Below are positions 23,841-31,839 of a DNA stretch of 39,397 bases, piece after piece. How positions within the stretch are numbered: position 1 is the stretch's first letter; each line of letters opens with the position of its first letter. Below the pieces are notes generated by a model. It did no database searches, was not told the origin of the DNA, and saw nothing but the letters and a program-made list of their open reading frames with translations. This DNA is from UBA8886 sp002731655 (GTDB lineage Archaea > Thermoplasmatota > Poseidoniia > MGIII > CG-Epi1): positions 1 through 39,397 of the forward strand of contig JASLZX010000009.1 of the NCBI GenBank assembly GCA_030754655.1, read 5' to 3'. Made by a program: the position numbers and the translations under genes.

Positions 23841-24540
23841 AGACACTTCCATCGGCGCGCAGCGGCTGCTCGAGTTCAGCGTCGGCCTGGGAATAGTGAC
23901 GCTCGTCGCGACCTACGTTGTCGGCACGACTGGTGGGCGTGTAGCGCCTTTCATCCCGATTATTTCCGAAATGCCCTTCGCCGGACCGGAGTCCAGCTTC
24001 TACGGTCCCGGGCTCGCCATTAGCATCTTCTCGTTCATCCTGCTGGCGCAGGTGCTCCACCGCGTTTTCGCGCCGCTGGCACAAACGCTCGGAGGCAACT
24101 GGGAGTCATGGCACGATCTGGCGCGAGTGCTGGCGACTTTCGGGGGCGTCTGCGGAATTATCACGGTCAACTTCCACTGGAATAGCTACCCCCTGCTCCA
24201 CGGCGTGACGGCTTTCATGTTCTTCACTTCGTTCCTGCTCTGGGGCACCTTCGTCTGGCGGCTGCTCGAAAACTCGGGCCGGAGCCATACCGTCAGGCGA
24301 ATCGCGATATTTTCAGGCTGGCTATTCTATGTCCTGATGATATTGTTCGGCAACCTTGAGAGCCGGGAACTGATTGCAGCCGGCGAGGGGGTTTTCCATC
24401 GCATGGAAAACCCCCCGTTGGTTGGCGACGAGCGGTCGCTCTACCTCAACCTGATGGCATTCTGTGAGTGGAGCATGGTCTTTTCGTTCTACGCTGGCGC
24501 GCTCTCCTTCCGCCGCGAGCTGGAAGACGTGCGGCTCTAG
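23833..24540 (+). CDS. DRAM/Frag1-like six-helix membrane protein
   Basis: A 235-residue integral membrane protein with six hydrophobic segments (about residues 14-34, 57-77, 93-111, 119-142, 153-172 and 202-224). The first loop, PFIPIISEMPFAGPESSFYG, resembles the short conserved loop ISDTG..PE of the DRAM/Frag1/Sfk1 family, found in eukaryotes and many archaea. Family members have been linked to membrane trafficking, autophagy and GPI-lipid handling in eukaryotes; no function is known in archaea. The start lies inside ppdK, so it is co-translated, which is an unexpected partner for a cytosolic enzyme. The family call is by motif resemblance only. Confidence 0.7.
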   Translation: MAEDTSIGAQRLLEFSVGLGIVTLVATYVVGTTGGRVAPFIPIISEMPFAGPESSFYGPGLAISIFSFILLAQVLHRVFAPLAQTLGGNWESWHDLARVLATFGGVCGIITVNFHWNSYPLLHGVTAFMFFTSFLLWGTFVWRLLENSGRSHTVRRIAIFSGWLFYVLMILFGNLESRELIAAGEGVFHRMENPPLVGDERSLYLNLMAFCEWSMVFSFYAGALSFRRELEDVRL

Positions 24541-24700
24541 CCGCAGCCAGCGCGACCGCAACGCCGGCTCGCTTTCTTTTATATATTCATCGATGGTCGT
24601 TACCTTCTTGCAGTTCATCGCTTTGCAGGTGGCTGTCGGCACCGGTTTTCCGGTCCCGCGACCGCGCTTCCAGCAAGCTAAGCGAGAGTAGCGCGTAAAA
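24541..24700. other. intergenic stretch with TATA-like patch and hairpins
   Basis: No convincing gene is present. CTTTTATATATTC (about 24577-24589) is the most A/T-rich patch nearby and could be a promoter. ACCGG-TTTT-CCGGT (24641-24654) and CGCTT/AAGCG (about 24666-24685) are hairpins. A 32-codon plus-strand frame starts at 24593 and a minus-strand frame contains a CxxxxC peptide, but neither is backed by a start signal at the right distance. Confidence 0.35.
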
Positions 24701-24708
24701 CCCTTATA
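24701..24708 (+). promoter_or_regulatory. TATA box of the pilus/secretion operon
   Basis: CCCTTATA is centred about 26 bases before TTG 24731. The spacing suits a leaderless mRNA and supports that unusual TTG start. Confidence 0.55.
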
Positions 24709-24730
24709 GCGCGAGTGGCTCGCCCGGCCG

Positions 24731-25297
24731 TTGGGGAACGTCGATGAAGAGCTGCTGTACGCCATCCGGGCGATGGAGGTGCTGCTGCAGTCGGGCATCA
24801 GCATCGTGGAGGCGATGAAGCATGTCGCCGATGAGGACTACGGTGACCTCTCGGTCGAGTTCGGGCGCATTTTCAAGGCGATTGACGCCGGTGCCGGTAT
24901 GAGCGAGGCGGTACGGAATCAGATGGGCGCTACCTCGTCGGCAGGGCTGCGGCGCACGCTCTCGGTGCTGGCGATGTCCATTGAGCAGGACACCAACGTT
25001 ATCGACCGGTTGCGCTCGATTGCTGACAAGGAATCCCGCTCGCGCCGCGTCGAGCTGCAGGCGTTCGTCGAATCCCTCAGCGCGGTCTCCGAGCAGTTCC
25101 TGATAATATCGGTGCTGGTGCCGATTATCGTCGTGATTATGGCTGTGATTGACGCGCTGGTTGGCGGCGCTGGCGGGGCGTTTGGCGGTAATATGCCGCG
25201 GATGCCACCCGCCTGCACGCCCATCCTGTTCCTGCTGGCAATGCTGGCGATTGCAGGGCTGATTGTGCGCACCCGCTCGCAGGAGCCGAAGATATGA
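24731..25297 (+). CDS. type II/IV secretion platform protein, F-type half 1 (TadB/FlaJ-like)
   Basis: A 188-residue membrane protein with one T2SSF four-helix cytoplasmic domain (about residues 8-125: MEVLLQSGISIVEAMKHVADEDYGDLSVEFGRIFKAIDAGAGMSEAV) and two hydrophobic helices at the C-terminus (about 120-140 and 160-180). It matches one of the two repeats normally joined in archaeal FlaJ or pilus platform proteins. The TTG at 24731 is chosen because of the TATA spacing; ATG 24773 would remove 14 residues and cannot be excluded. It overlaps the next gene by ATGA. No pilin with a class III signal peptide was found nearby. Confidence 0.82.
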   Translation: MGNVDEELLYAIRAMEVLLQSGISIVEAMKHVADEDYGDLSVEFGRIFKAIDAGAGMSEAVRNQMGATSSAGLRRTLSVLAMSIEQDTNVIDRLRSIADKESRSRRVELQAFVESLSAVSEQFLIISVLVPIIVVIMAVIDALVGGAGGAFGGNMPRMPPACTPILFLLAMLAIAGLIVRTRSQEPKI

Positions 25298-26079
25298 GTC
25301 TGCACGAAATGCTGGACCCTTTCTTCGCTGGCATTGACGGGATTCCGTCAGCCATCGGGGCACTGGTCTGGACCGCGCTGGGTCTCTGGGCGGTCGGGAG
25401 CTACATCATTTATCTGCCGCTGAAGCGGCTCTTTGCCGAGCGTACCGAGCTCGAGAACGTTTGGCCCGAGGTGCTTGGGGAGCTGGCGGAGAACCTGCGC
25501 GCTGGGATGGGAGTTGAGTCGGCGCTTGACGCAGTTGCCAATGCCCGCAGCGACCGCATGGGCGAGATGCTGCGGCAGACGGTCACGGAGATGCATGACA
25601 CTTCATTCACCGAGGCGATGCGGGACTTCGCAGAGCGCAGCCGTTCGCCGATGATTTCGCGCGTCGTGAGTATCCTCAACGTGGTGCTGGTCTCCTCGGG
25701 CAGCTTCTCGGAGACGCTCGAACTACTCTCGGAGGAGTTCTGGGAAATATACCTGCTGCGCAAAGAACGCATCGCCAAGACCAAGGGCACTGCAGATTTC
25801 ATCCTCTGGTCGGGCGCGCTCATCTGTCCTGCACTGCTCGGCTTCATCGTCGCCGTCTTTGGCTCCGGGACCGTCGGTAGCTTCCAGCTTGTAATCGAAC
25901 TCGGGAGCCTGAACCAGATGCTGTTGCTCTACGTAATGGTGCTCGGCGCCGCGGGAGTCCTGATGCAGTCGGTCATCCTGCAGACGATGCGCACCGCGCT
26001 GCTACGCATCCCGCTCTACATGCTACTTGCCAACACCACGCTTTTAGTGGCTCTGAAGCTTCCGGCGGCATTCCTATGA
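25294..26079 (+). CDS. type II/IV secretion platform protein, F-type half 2 (TadC/FlaJ-like)
   Basis: A 261-residue membrane protein with an N-terminal helix (about 14-36), a T2SSF domain (LGELAENLRAGMGVESALDAVANARSDRMGEMLRQTV, then SSGSFSETLELLSEEFW) and three C-terminal helices (about 165-260). With the preceding gene it forms the complete two-repeat platform that anchors the pilus or secretion ATPase in the membrane. Two separate genes recall bacterial TadB and TadC rather than the single archaeal ArlJ/PilC-like protein. The ATG overlaps the previous stop, and its own stop overlaps the ATPase start. Confidence 0.85.
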   Translation: MSLHEMLDPFFAGIDGIPSAIGALVWTALGLWAVGSYIIYLPLKRLFAERTELENVWPEVLGELAENLRAGMGVESALDAVANARSDRMGEMLRQTVTEMHDTSFTEAMRDFAERSRSPMISRVVSILNVVLVSSGSFSETLELLSEEFWEIYLLRKERIAKTKGTADFILWSGALICPALLGFIVAVFGSGTVGSFQLVIELGSLNQMLLLYVMVLGAAGVLMQSVILQTMRTALLRIPLYMLLANTTLLVALKLPAAFL

Positions 26080-27314
26080 GTCAGGGCAAGCTAATCGCAA
26101 AATATCCCAATGCCCACGTCGTCGAGCAGCCGGGGCAGGACCTGCCGGTCTACCGCGTGCTAAAGTTGAACCGCTCGACCAGTTACGGACCGCTGCGTCC
26201 GCTGCTCGAGGATGACAACCTGGAGGAGGTGATGTTCAACAATCCCGCCAAGCCGGTGATGGTTTACCACCGCAAGCACGGCATGTGCGTCACCAACATC
26301 AGCATGACCGAGGAGGAGGCGGTCAAGGTCATCCAGAAAATCGCTGCCTACGTCGGGCGCAAGATCGGGATGGAAAACCTGCTTCTCGATGGGCGGCTGC
26401 CTGACGGCAGTCGTGTTAACGCCACGCTGCCGCCCGCGTCTCCCGGCGGCCCGACGCTCACGATTCGCAAGCAGACGCAGGACCCGCTTACCTTCGTTGA
26501 CCTGATTGGCTTCGGGACGTTGACGCCCCGGCTGGCGGCGCTGTTGTGGATGTTCGTCGACGGAATGGGCGCTGCGCCCTGCAATATTCTGGTTTCGGGC
26601 GGTACCGCTTCGGGTAAGACGTCGACGCTGAACGTGCTCGGCCTCTTCATCCCGTCGCAGGTGCGACTGATTACCATTGAAGACGTGTCCGAAATCCAGC
26701 TGCTCCACGAACACCACGTCCAGCTCGAGACGGTCAACCCGGCCAAAGCGGGCGATCCCGAGCTCGACATGGACGCACTGCTGAAGAATACGTTGCGCAT
26801 GCGCCCCGACCGGTTGATTGTAGGTGAGGTGAGGGGTGCCGAGGCGCGCACGCTATTCACGGCGATGAACACCGGCCACGACGGTTGCATGGGTACGGTG
26901 CACGCCAACACTGCACAGGAGTCGGTGCAACGGCTGGTCAACCCCCCGATGTCGGTGCCCCCCATCATGCTCAACGCGCTGCACCTGATTATCATGCAGA
27001 GCAAGCTCAACATTGGTGGGCAGCAGGTGCGTCGTATCACTGAGGTTTCGGAGATGGCGGGCCTTGAGGGCGACAAGCCGCGCCTCAACACGATTTTCCG
27101 CTGGAATCAGGGTAAGGGTAAGCTGGTCGAGACCGGCGTCCCGAGCAAGCTGCGCGAGCGCATCGCCAGCGCGGCAGGGGTTTCACCAGCCAAGTTCGAC
27201 GAGATGGCGCGCAACCGGCAGAAAATCATCGAGACGTTGGTCGAGCGCGGGATTTCCGACATCACGCAGGTCTCGCGTGTCGTGCAGAACTACTACCAGA
27301 AACTGGACCGCTGA
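26076..27314 (+). CDS. type II/IV secretion system ATPase (TadA/CpaF/ArlI-like)
   Basis: A hexameric ATPase of 412 residues that powers assembly of pili, archaella or secretion pseudopili. The N-terminal domain includes LEEVMFNNPAKPVMVYHRKHG. The core has Walker A SGGTASGKTSTLN, the Asp box ITIEDVSEIQL, Walker B RPDRLIVGEVRGAEA and the His box GCMGTVHANTAQES, all in family order. It follows the two platform genes with ATGA overlap, a reversed order compared with many archaeal operons where the ATPase comes first. The appendage or cargo is not identified; no pilins or prepilin peptidase are in the window. A TGATG overlap ties it to purM. Confidence 0.93.
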   Translation: MSQGKLIAKYPNAHVVEQPGQDLPVYRVLKLNRSTSYGPLRPLLEDDNLEEVMFNNPAKPVMVYHRKHGMCVTNISMTEEEAVKVIQKIAAYVGRKIGMENLLLDGRLPDGSRVNATLPPASPGGPTLTIRKQTQDPLTFVDLIGFGTLTPRLAALLWMFVDGMGAAPCNILVSGGTASGKTSTLNVLGLFIPSQVRLITIEDVSEIQLLHEHHVQLETVNPAKAGDPELDMDALLKNTLRMRPDRLIVGEVRGAEARTLFTAMNTGHDGCMGTVHANTAQESVQRLVNPPMSVPPIMLNALHLIIMQSKLNIGGQQVRRITEVSEMAGLEGDKPRLNTIFRWNQGKGKLVETGVPSKLRERIASAAGVSPAKFDEMARNRQKIIETLVERGISDITQVSRVVQNYYQKLDR

Positions 27315-28288
27315 TGGCGCGCACTTACGCCGAGGCGGGGGTCGATATTGACGCTAGCGACCGCGCTACCGCCGCGCTGGTGGCGCAGCTCGGTAGCGCG
27401 ACGCGCAAGGGCGACGGCGCCCCCATCACGCTGGAGAACGGCTTTGCAGGGCTGGTGCAGCTCGGCGCCGGGGCGCTGGCAGTCTGCACCGACGGAGTCG
27501 GCACCAAGCTGCTGCTGGCGCACGAGCTGAGCAGCCTCGAGACGGTCGGTATCGACTGCGTGGCAATGAACGTCAACGACCTCATCTGCGTCGGCGCCGA
27601 GCCACTCTCGTTCGTCGACTACGTCGCGCTGGAGGAGCCCGACGCGGAGCTGATGGCGCAGCTCGGGGCCGGCCTCGCCGAGGGGTGCCGGCAGGCAAAC
27701 TGCACGCTCTCGGGCGGCGAAACGGCGGTCGTGCCGGAGCTGGTGCGTGGCTTCGACCTAGCCGGTACGGCGGTCGGTTGGGTCACCCGCGAGGCGATTA
27801 TTGACGGCTCGCGTGTCGCCGTCGCCGACGCGCTGATTGGCCTCGCCTCGTCCGGGCCGCACTCCAACGGCTACACGCTCATCCGACGGTTATTTGACGG
27901 TGACCCTGCCCTCGGCGCGCAGCTGGTAGCGCCGACACGCATCTACGTCCGCTCGGTGCTGGCGCTGCTCGCGGCGGTGGAGGTACACGCGCTGGCGCAC
28001 GTTACCGGAGGAGGGCTCGAGAACCTGCCGCGCATGAACCCCAGCTTCCGCTATGTCGTTGACAACCCGCTACCAGTCCCCCCAGCTTTCGACTGGCTGC
28101 AGCGCAAGGGCAACATCGCGCCGGCGGAGATGTATCGCACCTTCAACATGGGGCTGGGGATGGTCGTCGCCGTCGCCGCGGGCGACGCCGTGAAGGCGTT
28201 GGAATTGCTCGCCCGCGAAGGGGAAACCGCGCAGCTGATTGGCCATGTCGCCGCCGGCGAGGGCGTCGCGCACGCCGCGTTTGACTAG
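27314..28288 (+). CDS. purM: phosphoribosylformylglycinamidine cyclo-ligase
   Basis: AIR synthetase, the fifth step of purine synthesis, cyclising FGAM with ATP. The 324-residue protein starts MARTYAEAGVDIDASDRATA, with the family YAEAGVDI motif. VCTDGVGTKLLLA and DCVAMNVNDLICVGAEPLSFVDYVA form the ATP-binding core, followed by LSGGETAVVPELV, GLASSGPHSNGYTLIR and HVTGGGLENLPRM. It begins in the ATPase stop (TGATG), an odd partner. Its TAG stop lies in CTAG, which is also the aconitase stop on the other strand. Confidence 0.96.
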   Translation: MARTYAEAGVDIDASDRATAALVAQLGSATRKGDGAPITLENGFAGLVQLGAGALAVCTDGVGTKLLLAHELSSLETVGIDCVAMNVNDLICVGAEPLSFVDYVALEEPDAELMAQLGAGLAEGCRQANCTLSGGETAVVPELVRGFDLAGTAVGWVTREAIIDGSRVAVADALIGLASSGPHSNGYTLIRRLFDGDPALGAQLVAPTRIYVRSVLALLAAVEVHALAHVTGGGLENLPRMNPSFRYVVDNPLPVPPAFDWLQRKGNIAPAEMYRTFNMGLGMVVAVAAGDAVKALELLAREGETAQLIGHVAAGEGVAHAAFD

Positions 28289-30537
28289 GACTGCTGCCGC
28301 AGATAATTGAGCGCCGAGCCGGCGCGGAACCATTCCACCTGCTGCTCGCTGAGGCTATGGCGGCAGCTGAATTCGTCGCGCGTGCCGTCAGCATGCACGA
28401 TACTGATCGTGAGCCGGCTGCCTGGCGCCAGCGCGTCGAGCCCCTTGATGGTCAGGCGGTCGTCAGTCCGCACCAGTTCCCAGTCGGCCGCCGTCTCGAA
28501 GGCGAGCGCCAGTATCCCTTGCTTCTTCAGGTTGGCTTCCGCGATGCGCGCGAAGCTGCGCGCGATAATCGCACGGCAGCCGAGGAAGCGAGGCGACATC
28601 GCGGCGTGCTCGCGCGACGAGCCTTCGCCGTAGTTGGTGTCAGCGACGACGACCCACCCCTGTTCTGCAGCGTGGTAGGCGCGCGCCACTTCGGGCAACG
28701 GTGCCTGCTCGCCGGTAAGCGCACTGATGGCCATGCCCCGCTCGTCGGTGAAGGAGTTGCTGGCGCCGATGTAGGTGTTACCCGAGATATGGTCGAGGTG
28801 GCCGCGGTAGCGCAGCCACGGCCCCGCAGGCGAGATGTGGTCGGTGGTGCACTTGCCCTCAATCTTCGCCAGCACCAGCAATCCCTGCATGTCGTCCGCA
28901 GTTGGTGGCACAAAGGGTTCGAGCAACTGCAGCCGCTCGCTGGCAGGGTCCACCTCGAGCTCGACAGCGGAGCCGTCTGTCAGCGGCGCAACGTAGCCGT
29001 CGAGGCTGGTGGCGAAGCCGCCCGCCGGCAGGTCGCTACCGGTCGGCGGCGCCAGCCGGACTTGTTTCCCGTTCCCGGCGGGCAGGGAGTCGCGCAGCGG
29101 GTCGAAGTCAAGCCGCCCGGCGAGTGCCATGGCGGTTACGACCTCGGGGCTGGTGAGGAACGAGAGTGTGGCGTGGTTGCCGTCATTGCGGCCGCTGAAA
29201 TTACGGTTGTAGGAGGAGACTATCGAGTTCGCCTCCCCGTCGGAGATGTCGTCGCGCCGCCACTGCCCGATGCAGGGGCCGCAGGCGTTTGCCAGCACGA
29301 TGCCGCCGATTGCCTCGAGCGCTGCCATCTGCCCGTCGCGCCGGATGGTGCGGTCAATAGTCTCCGAGCCGGGGGTGATGTAGAATGGCACCGTCGCGCG
29401 CAGCCCCAGCGCGGTCGCCTGGCGGGCGACCGCGGCGGCGCGCTCCATATCCTCGTAGGAACTGTTGGTACATGAACCGATGAGTGCCGCATTAAGCTCG
29501 AGAGGCCACCCTGCCTGGCGAGCTTCAGCGCCCAGTCCGGTAACGGGGCGCGCCAAATCCGGGGAGTGCGGGCCGACGATGAGCGGCTCAAGCGCCGAGA
29601 GGTCGATTTCGATCACCCGGTCGAAGATCTCTTCTGCCTTCGCCTCGACTTCTGGGTCGGCGCGCAGCTCCGTCCCGTGCTCGCGGGCGAGCTGCGCTAG
29701 TTCTCCGCGGCCGGTCGCCTCGAGGTATTCCGCCATGCGCTCGTCGAACGGAAAGAGCGAAGTGGTCGCGCCGACCTCGGCGCCCATATTGCAGATAGTT
29801 CCCTTGCCGGTGCAGGAGATGCTCTCGCAACCGGGGCCAAAGTACTCGATGATGTGGCCTGTGCCGCCCTTGACCGTCAGGATTTCGCACACTTTCAGGA
29901 TGACATCCTTGGGCGAAGCCCAGCCCGAAAGCGCACCAGTCAGCCGGACGCCGATGAGTTGCGGCCAGCGGATGTTGAACGGCAGCTCTGCCATGACTTC
30001 CATGGCGTCGGCGCCGCCGACGCCAATCGCGGCCATTCCGAGGCCGCCGGCGTTGGGAGTGTGCGAGTCAGTGCCAATCATCATCCCGCCAGGGAAGGCG
30101 TAGTTCTCGAGCACCACCTGGTGGATGATGCCGGCGCCCGGTTCCCAGAAGCCGATGCCGTACTTTGCCGAGGCGGACTTCAGGAACGCGTAGACTTCGG
30201 CGTTGACGTCGTTGGCCGCAGCGAGGTCGCTGTCGCAACCGCTGCGCGCCTGAATCAGGTGGTCGCAATGCACTGTCGACGGCACCGCCACCTGCTCGCG
30301 CCCCGCGAGAGCGAACTGCAGCAGCGCCATCTGCGCTGTGGCATCCTGCATAGCGATGCGGTCGGGCCGCAGGTTGACGTAGCTCCCGCCGCGCTGTGGC
30401 AGCTCCTGCCCCGGGGCGAGATGCGCGAAGAGGATTTTCTCGGCCAGCGTTAGCGACCGCCCCAGTTGCTTGCGCGCGGCGGCATGGCAGGCTGCCAGCG
30501 AGTCGTAGAACTGCCGCACGGCATCAGGGTCAGACAT
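28285..30537 (-). CDS. acn: aconitate hydratase, mitochondrial (ACO2) type
   Basis: Interconverts citrate and isocitrate with a [4Fe-4S] cluster. At 750 residues it has the length of mitochondrial aconitase, shorter than AcnA/IRP1 (about 890). The motifs AMQDATAQMALLQF, VPSTVHCDHLI, AKYGIGFWEPGAGIIHQVVLENYA and GTDSHTPNAGGLG closely follow ACO2. Cluster Cys residues lie in IGSCTNSSY and GPCIGQW, with a third in SISCTGKGTICNMGAE or nearby. KCTTDHISPAGPWLRYRGHLDHIS is in the swivel part. ATG 30537 is chosen because GGAGGGGG stands 8 bases before it and homology starts there. It may be transcribed alone or after the preceding small gene. Confidence 0.96.
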   Translation of the reverse strand: MSDPDAVRQFYDSLAACHAAARKQLGRSLTLAEKILFAHLAPGQELPQRGGSYVNLRPDRIAMQDATAQMALLQFALAGREQVAVPSTVHCDHLIQARSGCDSDLAAANDVNAEVYAFLKSASAKYGIGFWEPGAGIIHQVVLENYAFPGGMMIGTDSHTPNAGGLGMAAIGVGGADAMEVMAELPFNIRWPQLIGVRLTGALSGWASPKDVILKVCEILTVKGGTGHIIEYFGPGCESISCTGKGTICNMGAEVGATTSLFPFDERMAEYLEATGRGELAQLAREHGTELRADPEVEAKAEEIFDRVIEIDLSALEPLIVGPHSPDLARPVTGLGAEARQAGWPLELNAALIGSCTNSSYEDMERAAAVARQATALGLRATVPFYITPGSETIDRTIRRDGQMAALEAIGGIVLANACGPCIGQWRRDDISDGEANSIVSSYNRNFSGRNDGNHATLSFLTSPEVVTAMALAGRLDFDPLRDSLPAGNGKQVRLAPPTGSDLPAGGFATSLDGYVAPLTDGSAVELEVDPASERLQLLEPFVPPTADDMQGLLVLAKIEGKCTTDHISPAGPWLRYRGHLDHISGNTYIGASNSFTDERGMAISALTGEQAPLPEVARAYHAAEQGWVVVADTNYGEGSSREHAAMSPRFLGCRAIIARSFARIAEANLKKQGILALAFETAADWELVRTDDRLTIKGLDALAPGSRLTISIVHADGTRDEFSCRHSLSEQQVEWFRAGSALNYLRQQS

Positions 30538-30560
30538 GGATGGTGCCCCCTCCGGTCGGC

Positions 30561-30570
30561 GATTATGTAT
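30561..30570 (-). promoter_or_regulatory. TATA-like box of aconitase
   Basis: The minus strand reads ATACATAATC, centred about 29 bases before ATG 30537 and overlapping the end of the small membrane protein gene. A Shine-Dalgarno-like GGAGGGGG (30546-30553) follows, so both leadered and operon transcription are possible. Confidence 0.4.
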
Positions 30571-30760
30571 GGCTTTCGCTTCGCGTGCCGAGCACCCAGA
30601 AGATGATAGCGAGCATCCAGAAGACGAATGCACAGGGCGTTGCGAGCGAACGGCCCGAGGCCGGCACGATGTATTCGTTGCTCCCGGTTGCCAGCACTAG
30701 CCCTGCCAGCAGGCACGCCAGCGAGGCGGCACGTATTCCTAAATCCTCGGCCCGACTCAC
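30563..30760 (-). CDS. small two-helix membrane protein
   Basis: A 65-residue protein with two hydrophobic spans (IRAASLACLLAGLVLATG and CAFVFWMLAIIFWVLG) joined by a short loop, SNEYIVPASGRSLA. No family was recognised. Its ATG overlaps the stop of the flavoprotein gene (ATGA), and the frame stops 25 bases before the aconitase start, which supports a real gene. A role as a membrane anchor for the neighbouring reductase is possible but speculative. Confidence 0.65.
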   Translation of the reverse strand: MSRAEDLGIRAASLACLLAGLVLATGSNEYIVPASGRSLATPCAFVFWMLAIIFWVLGTRSESHT

Positions 30761-31839
30761 CAGCAGTCCCAGATGCCCTTCTTGACCATTTCGAGGGCGT
30801 AGAACGAATTGTAGACCAGTGACTTGCGCCAGCCCTGCAGGTTCATCTTCTCCCAGTCGACGGTGTCGCCATCCTTCACCTTACGCATCGCCATTTCGAA
30901 GGCGCGGTTGCCGAGCAGCGCGAAGATACCGCGCCGCGCGATGTCCGCTTTCTTGCGGTTATGGAACTGCGCCTTCCACATCTGGTCGTAGTTTCCGCCG
31001 TTGCTGAGTGCACGCTGCGCCAGCACGCCCGACTCGATGGCGTAGTTCATCCCGAAGCCGCGCCACGGATCCTGGAAGCCGGCCGCCTCGCCGGTGTAGT
31101 AGGCGCCGTCGCGCACCGCCGAGCGGGGGAATTCGGCACCGCCCTGGCCGCCGACGGTGCCGGTTGGCTTCGCGCCGTCGATGATGTCGCGTAGCACCTT
31201 GCGCTCCTCCACTGCTTTATATAGCAGTCGTCTAACTTTTTTGGTGTGTGAGCGCGAGCAGCAATTCATCACCTTGATAGTATCATCGTCCATCGGAATG
31301 ATGTAGAGATACCAGCCGCGTGGCGAGTATTTTTCGTCGTGCATGTAGAGGAACTGGTCGCGCGGAAAGTCCGAGTTCTCGTAGTACGCCCCGAAAGCGG
31401 CCATGTCGGTGCGGTAGGAACCGGTGGCGACGATGTCGCCCACCTGTGGTTTCGGCCGCGACTTGTAGTGGAATTCGGCGCCCTCCTGTTCCGCCTCCGC
31501 CGCCAGCCCGCGCTCGAGTGAGCCTTCGCCGCCGCGCAGGATGAGTGGCAGCGGTTGCTTCATGGTGATGGTCAGTTCGCGTGTCGGGGTGCAGCAGACG
31601 AACTTCTGCGCGTTGCGGTAGGTGAACTCCGGTTCGAGTCCCCAGCGCTTCAGGTAGGCGGGCGCGGTCGAGTCGGCCCATGGCATGTCGGGGCTCTCCT
31701 TCAGCAGCACCTGGTAGTTGGCGTGGAACTGCTCGCCCACTTCGCGGCGCGCCTCGTGCACTTCGACCCGCTCGCCCGCTTTCGCGAAGTTCACGGCTGC
31801 CGCCAGCCCCGAAAGGCCGCCGCCGATTATGCGCTTCAT
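30757..31839 (-). CDS. FAD-dependent oxidoreductase, geranylgeranyl-reductase-like
   Basis: A 360-residue flavoprotein. The N-terminus carries the FAD motif IIGGGLSGLAAAVNFAKAGERVEVHEA, and the second flavin motif, GAYYTGEAAGFQDPWRGFGMNYAIESGVLAQRAL, matches the GGR family (GD/GEAAG..P..G.G...AI.SG). The product could reduce an isoprenoid lipid, a quinone side chain or a carotenoid precursor. It follows the ferredoxin gene with an ATGA overlap, so ferredoxin is the likely electron donor. It is shorter and quite different from the GGR at 32331. CC pairs (VCCTPTR, NCCSRSH) are unusual and may be structural or cofactor-related. Confidence 0.82.
   Translation of the reverse strand: MKRIIGGGLSGLAAAVNFAKAGERVEVHEARREVGEQFHANYQVLLKESPDMPWADSTAPAYLKRWGLEPEFTYRNAQKFVCCTPTRELTITMKQPLPLILRGGEGSLERGLAAEAEQEGAEFHYKSRPKPQVGDIVATGSYRTDMAAFGAYYENSDFPRDQFLYMHDEKYSPRGWYLYIIPMDDDTIKVMNCCSRSHTKKVRRLLYKAVEERKVLRDIIDGAKPTGTVGGQGGAEFPRSAVRDGAYYTGEAAGFQDPWRGFGMNYAIESGVLAQRALSNGGNYDQMWKAQFHNRKKADIARRGIFALLGNRAFEMAMRKVKDGDTVDWEKMNLQGWRKSLVYNSFYALEMVKKGIWDCW

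Noticed and set aside
24322..24804. Minus-strand frame with a CxxxxC peptide opposite the Frag1-like gene
   Set aside because: It overlaps most of a convincing membrane protein end and has no promoter at a fitting distance; the peptide may be chance.
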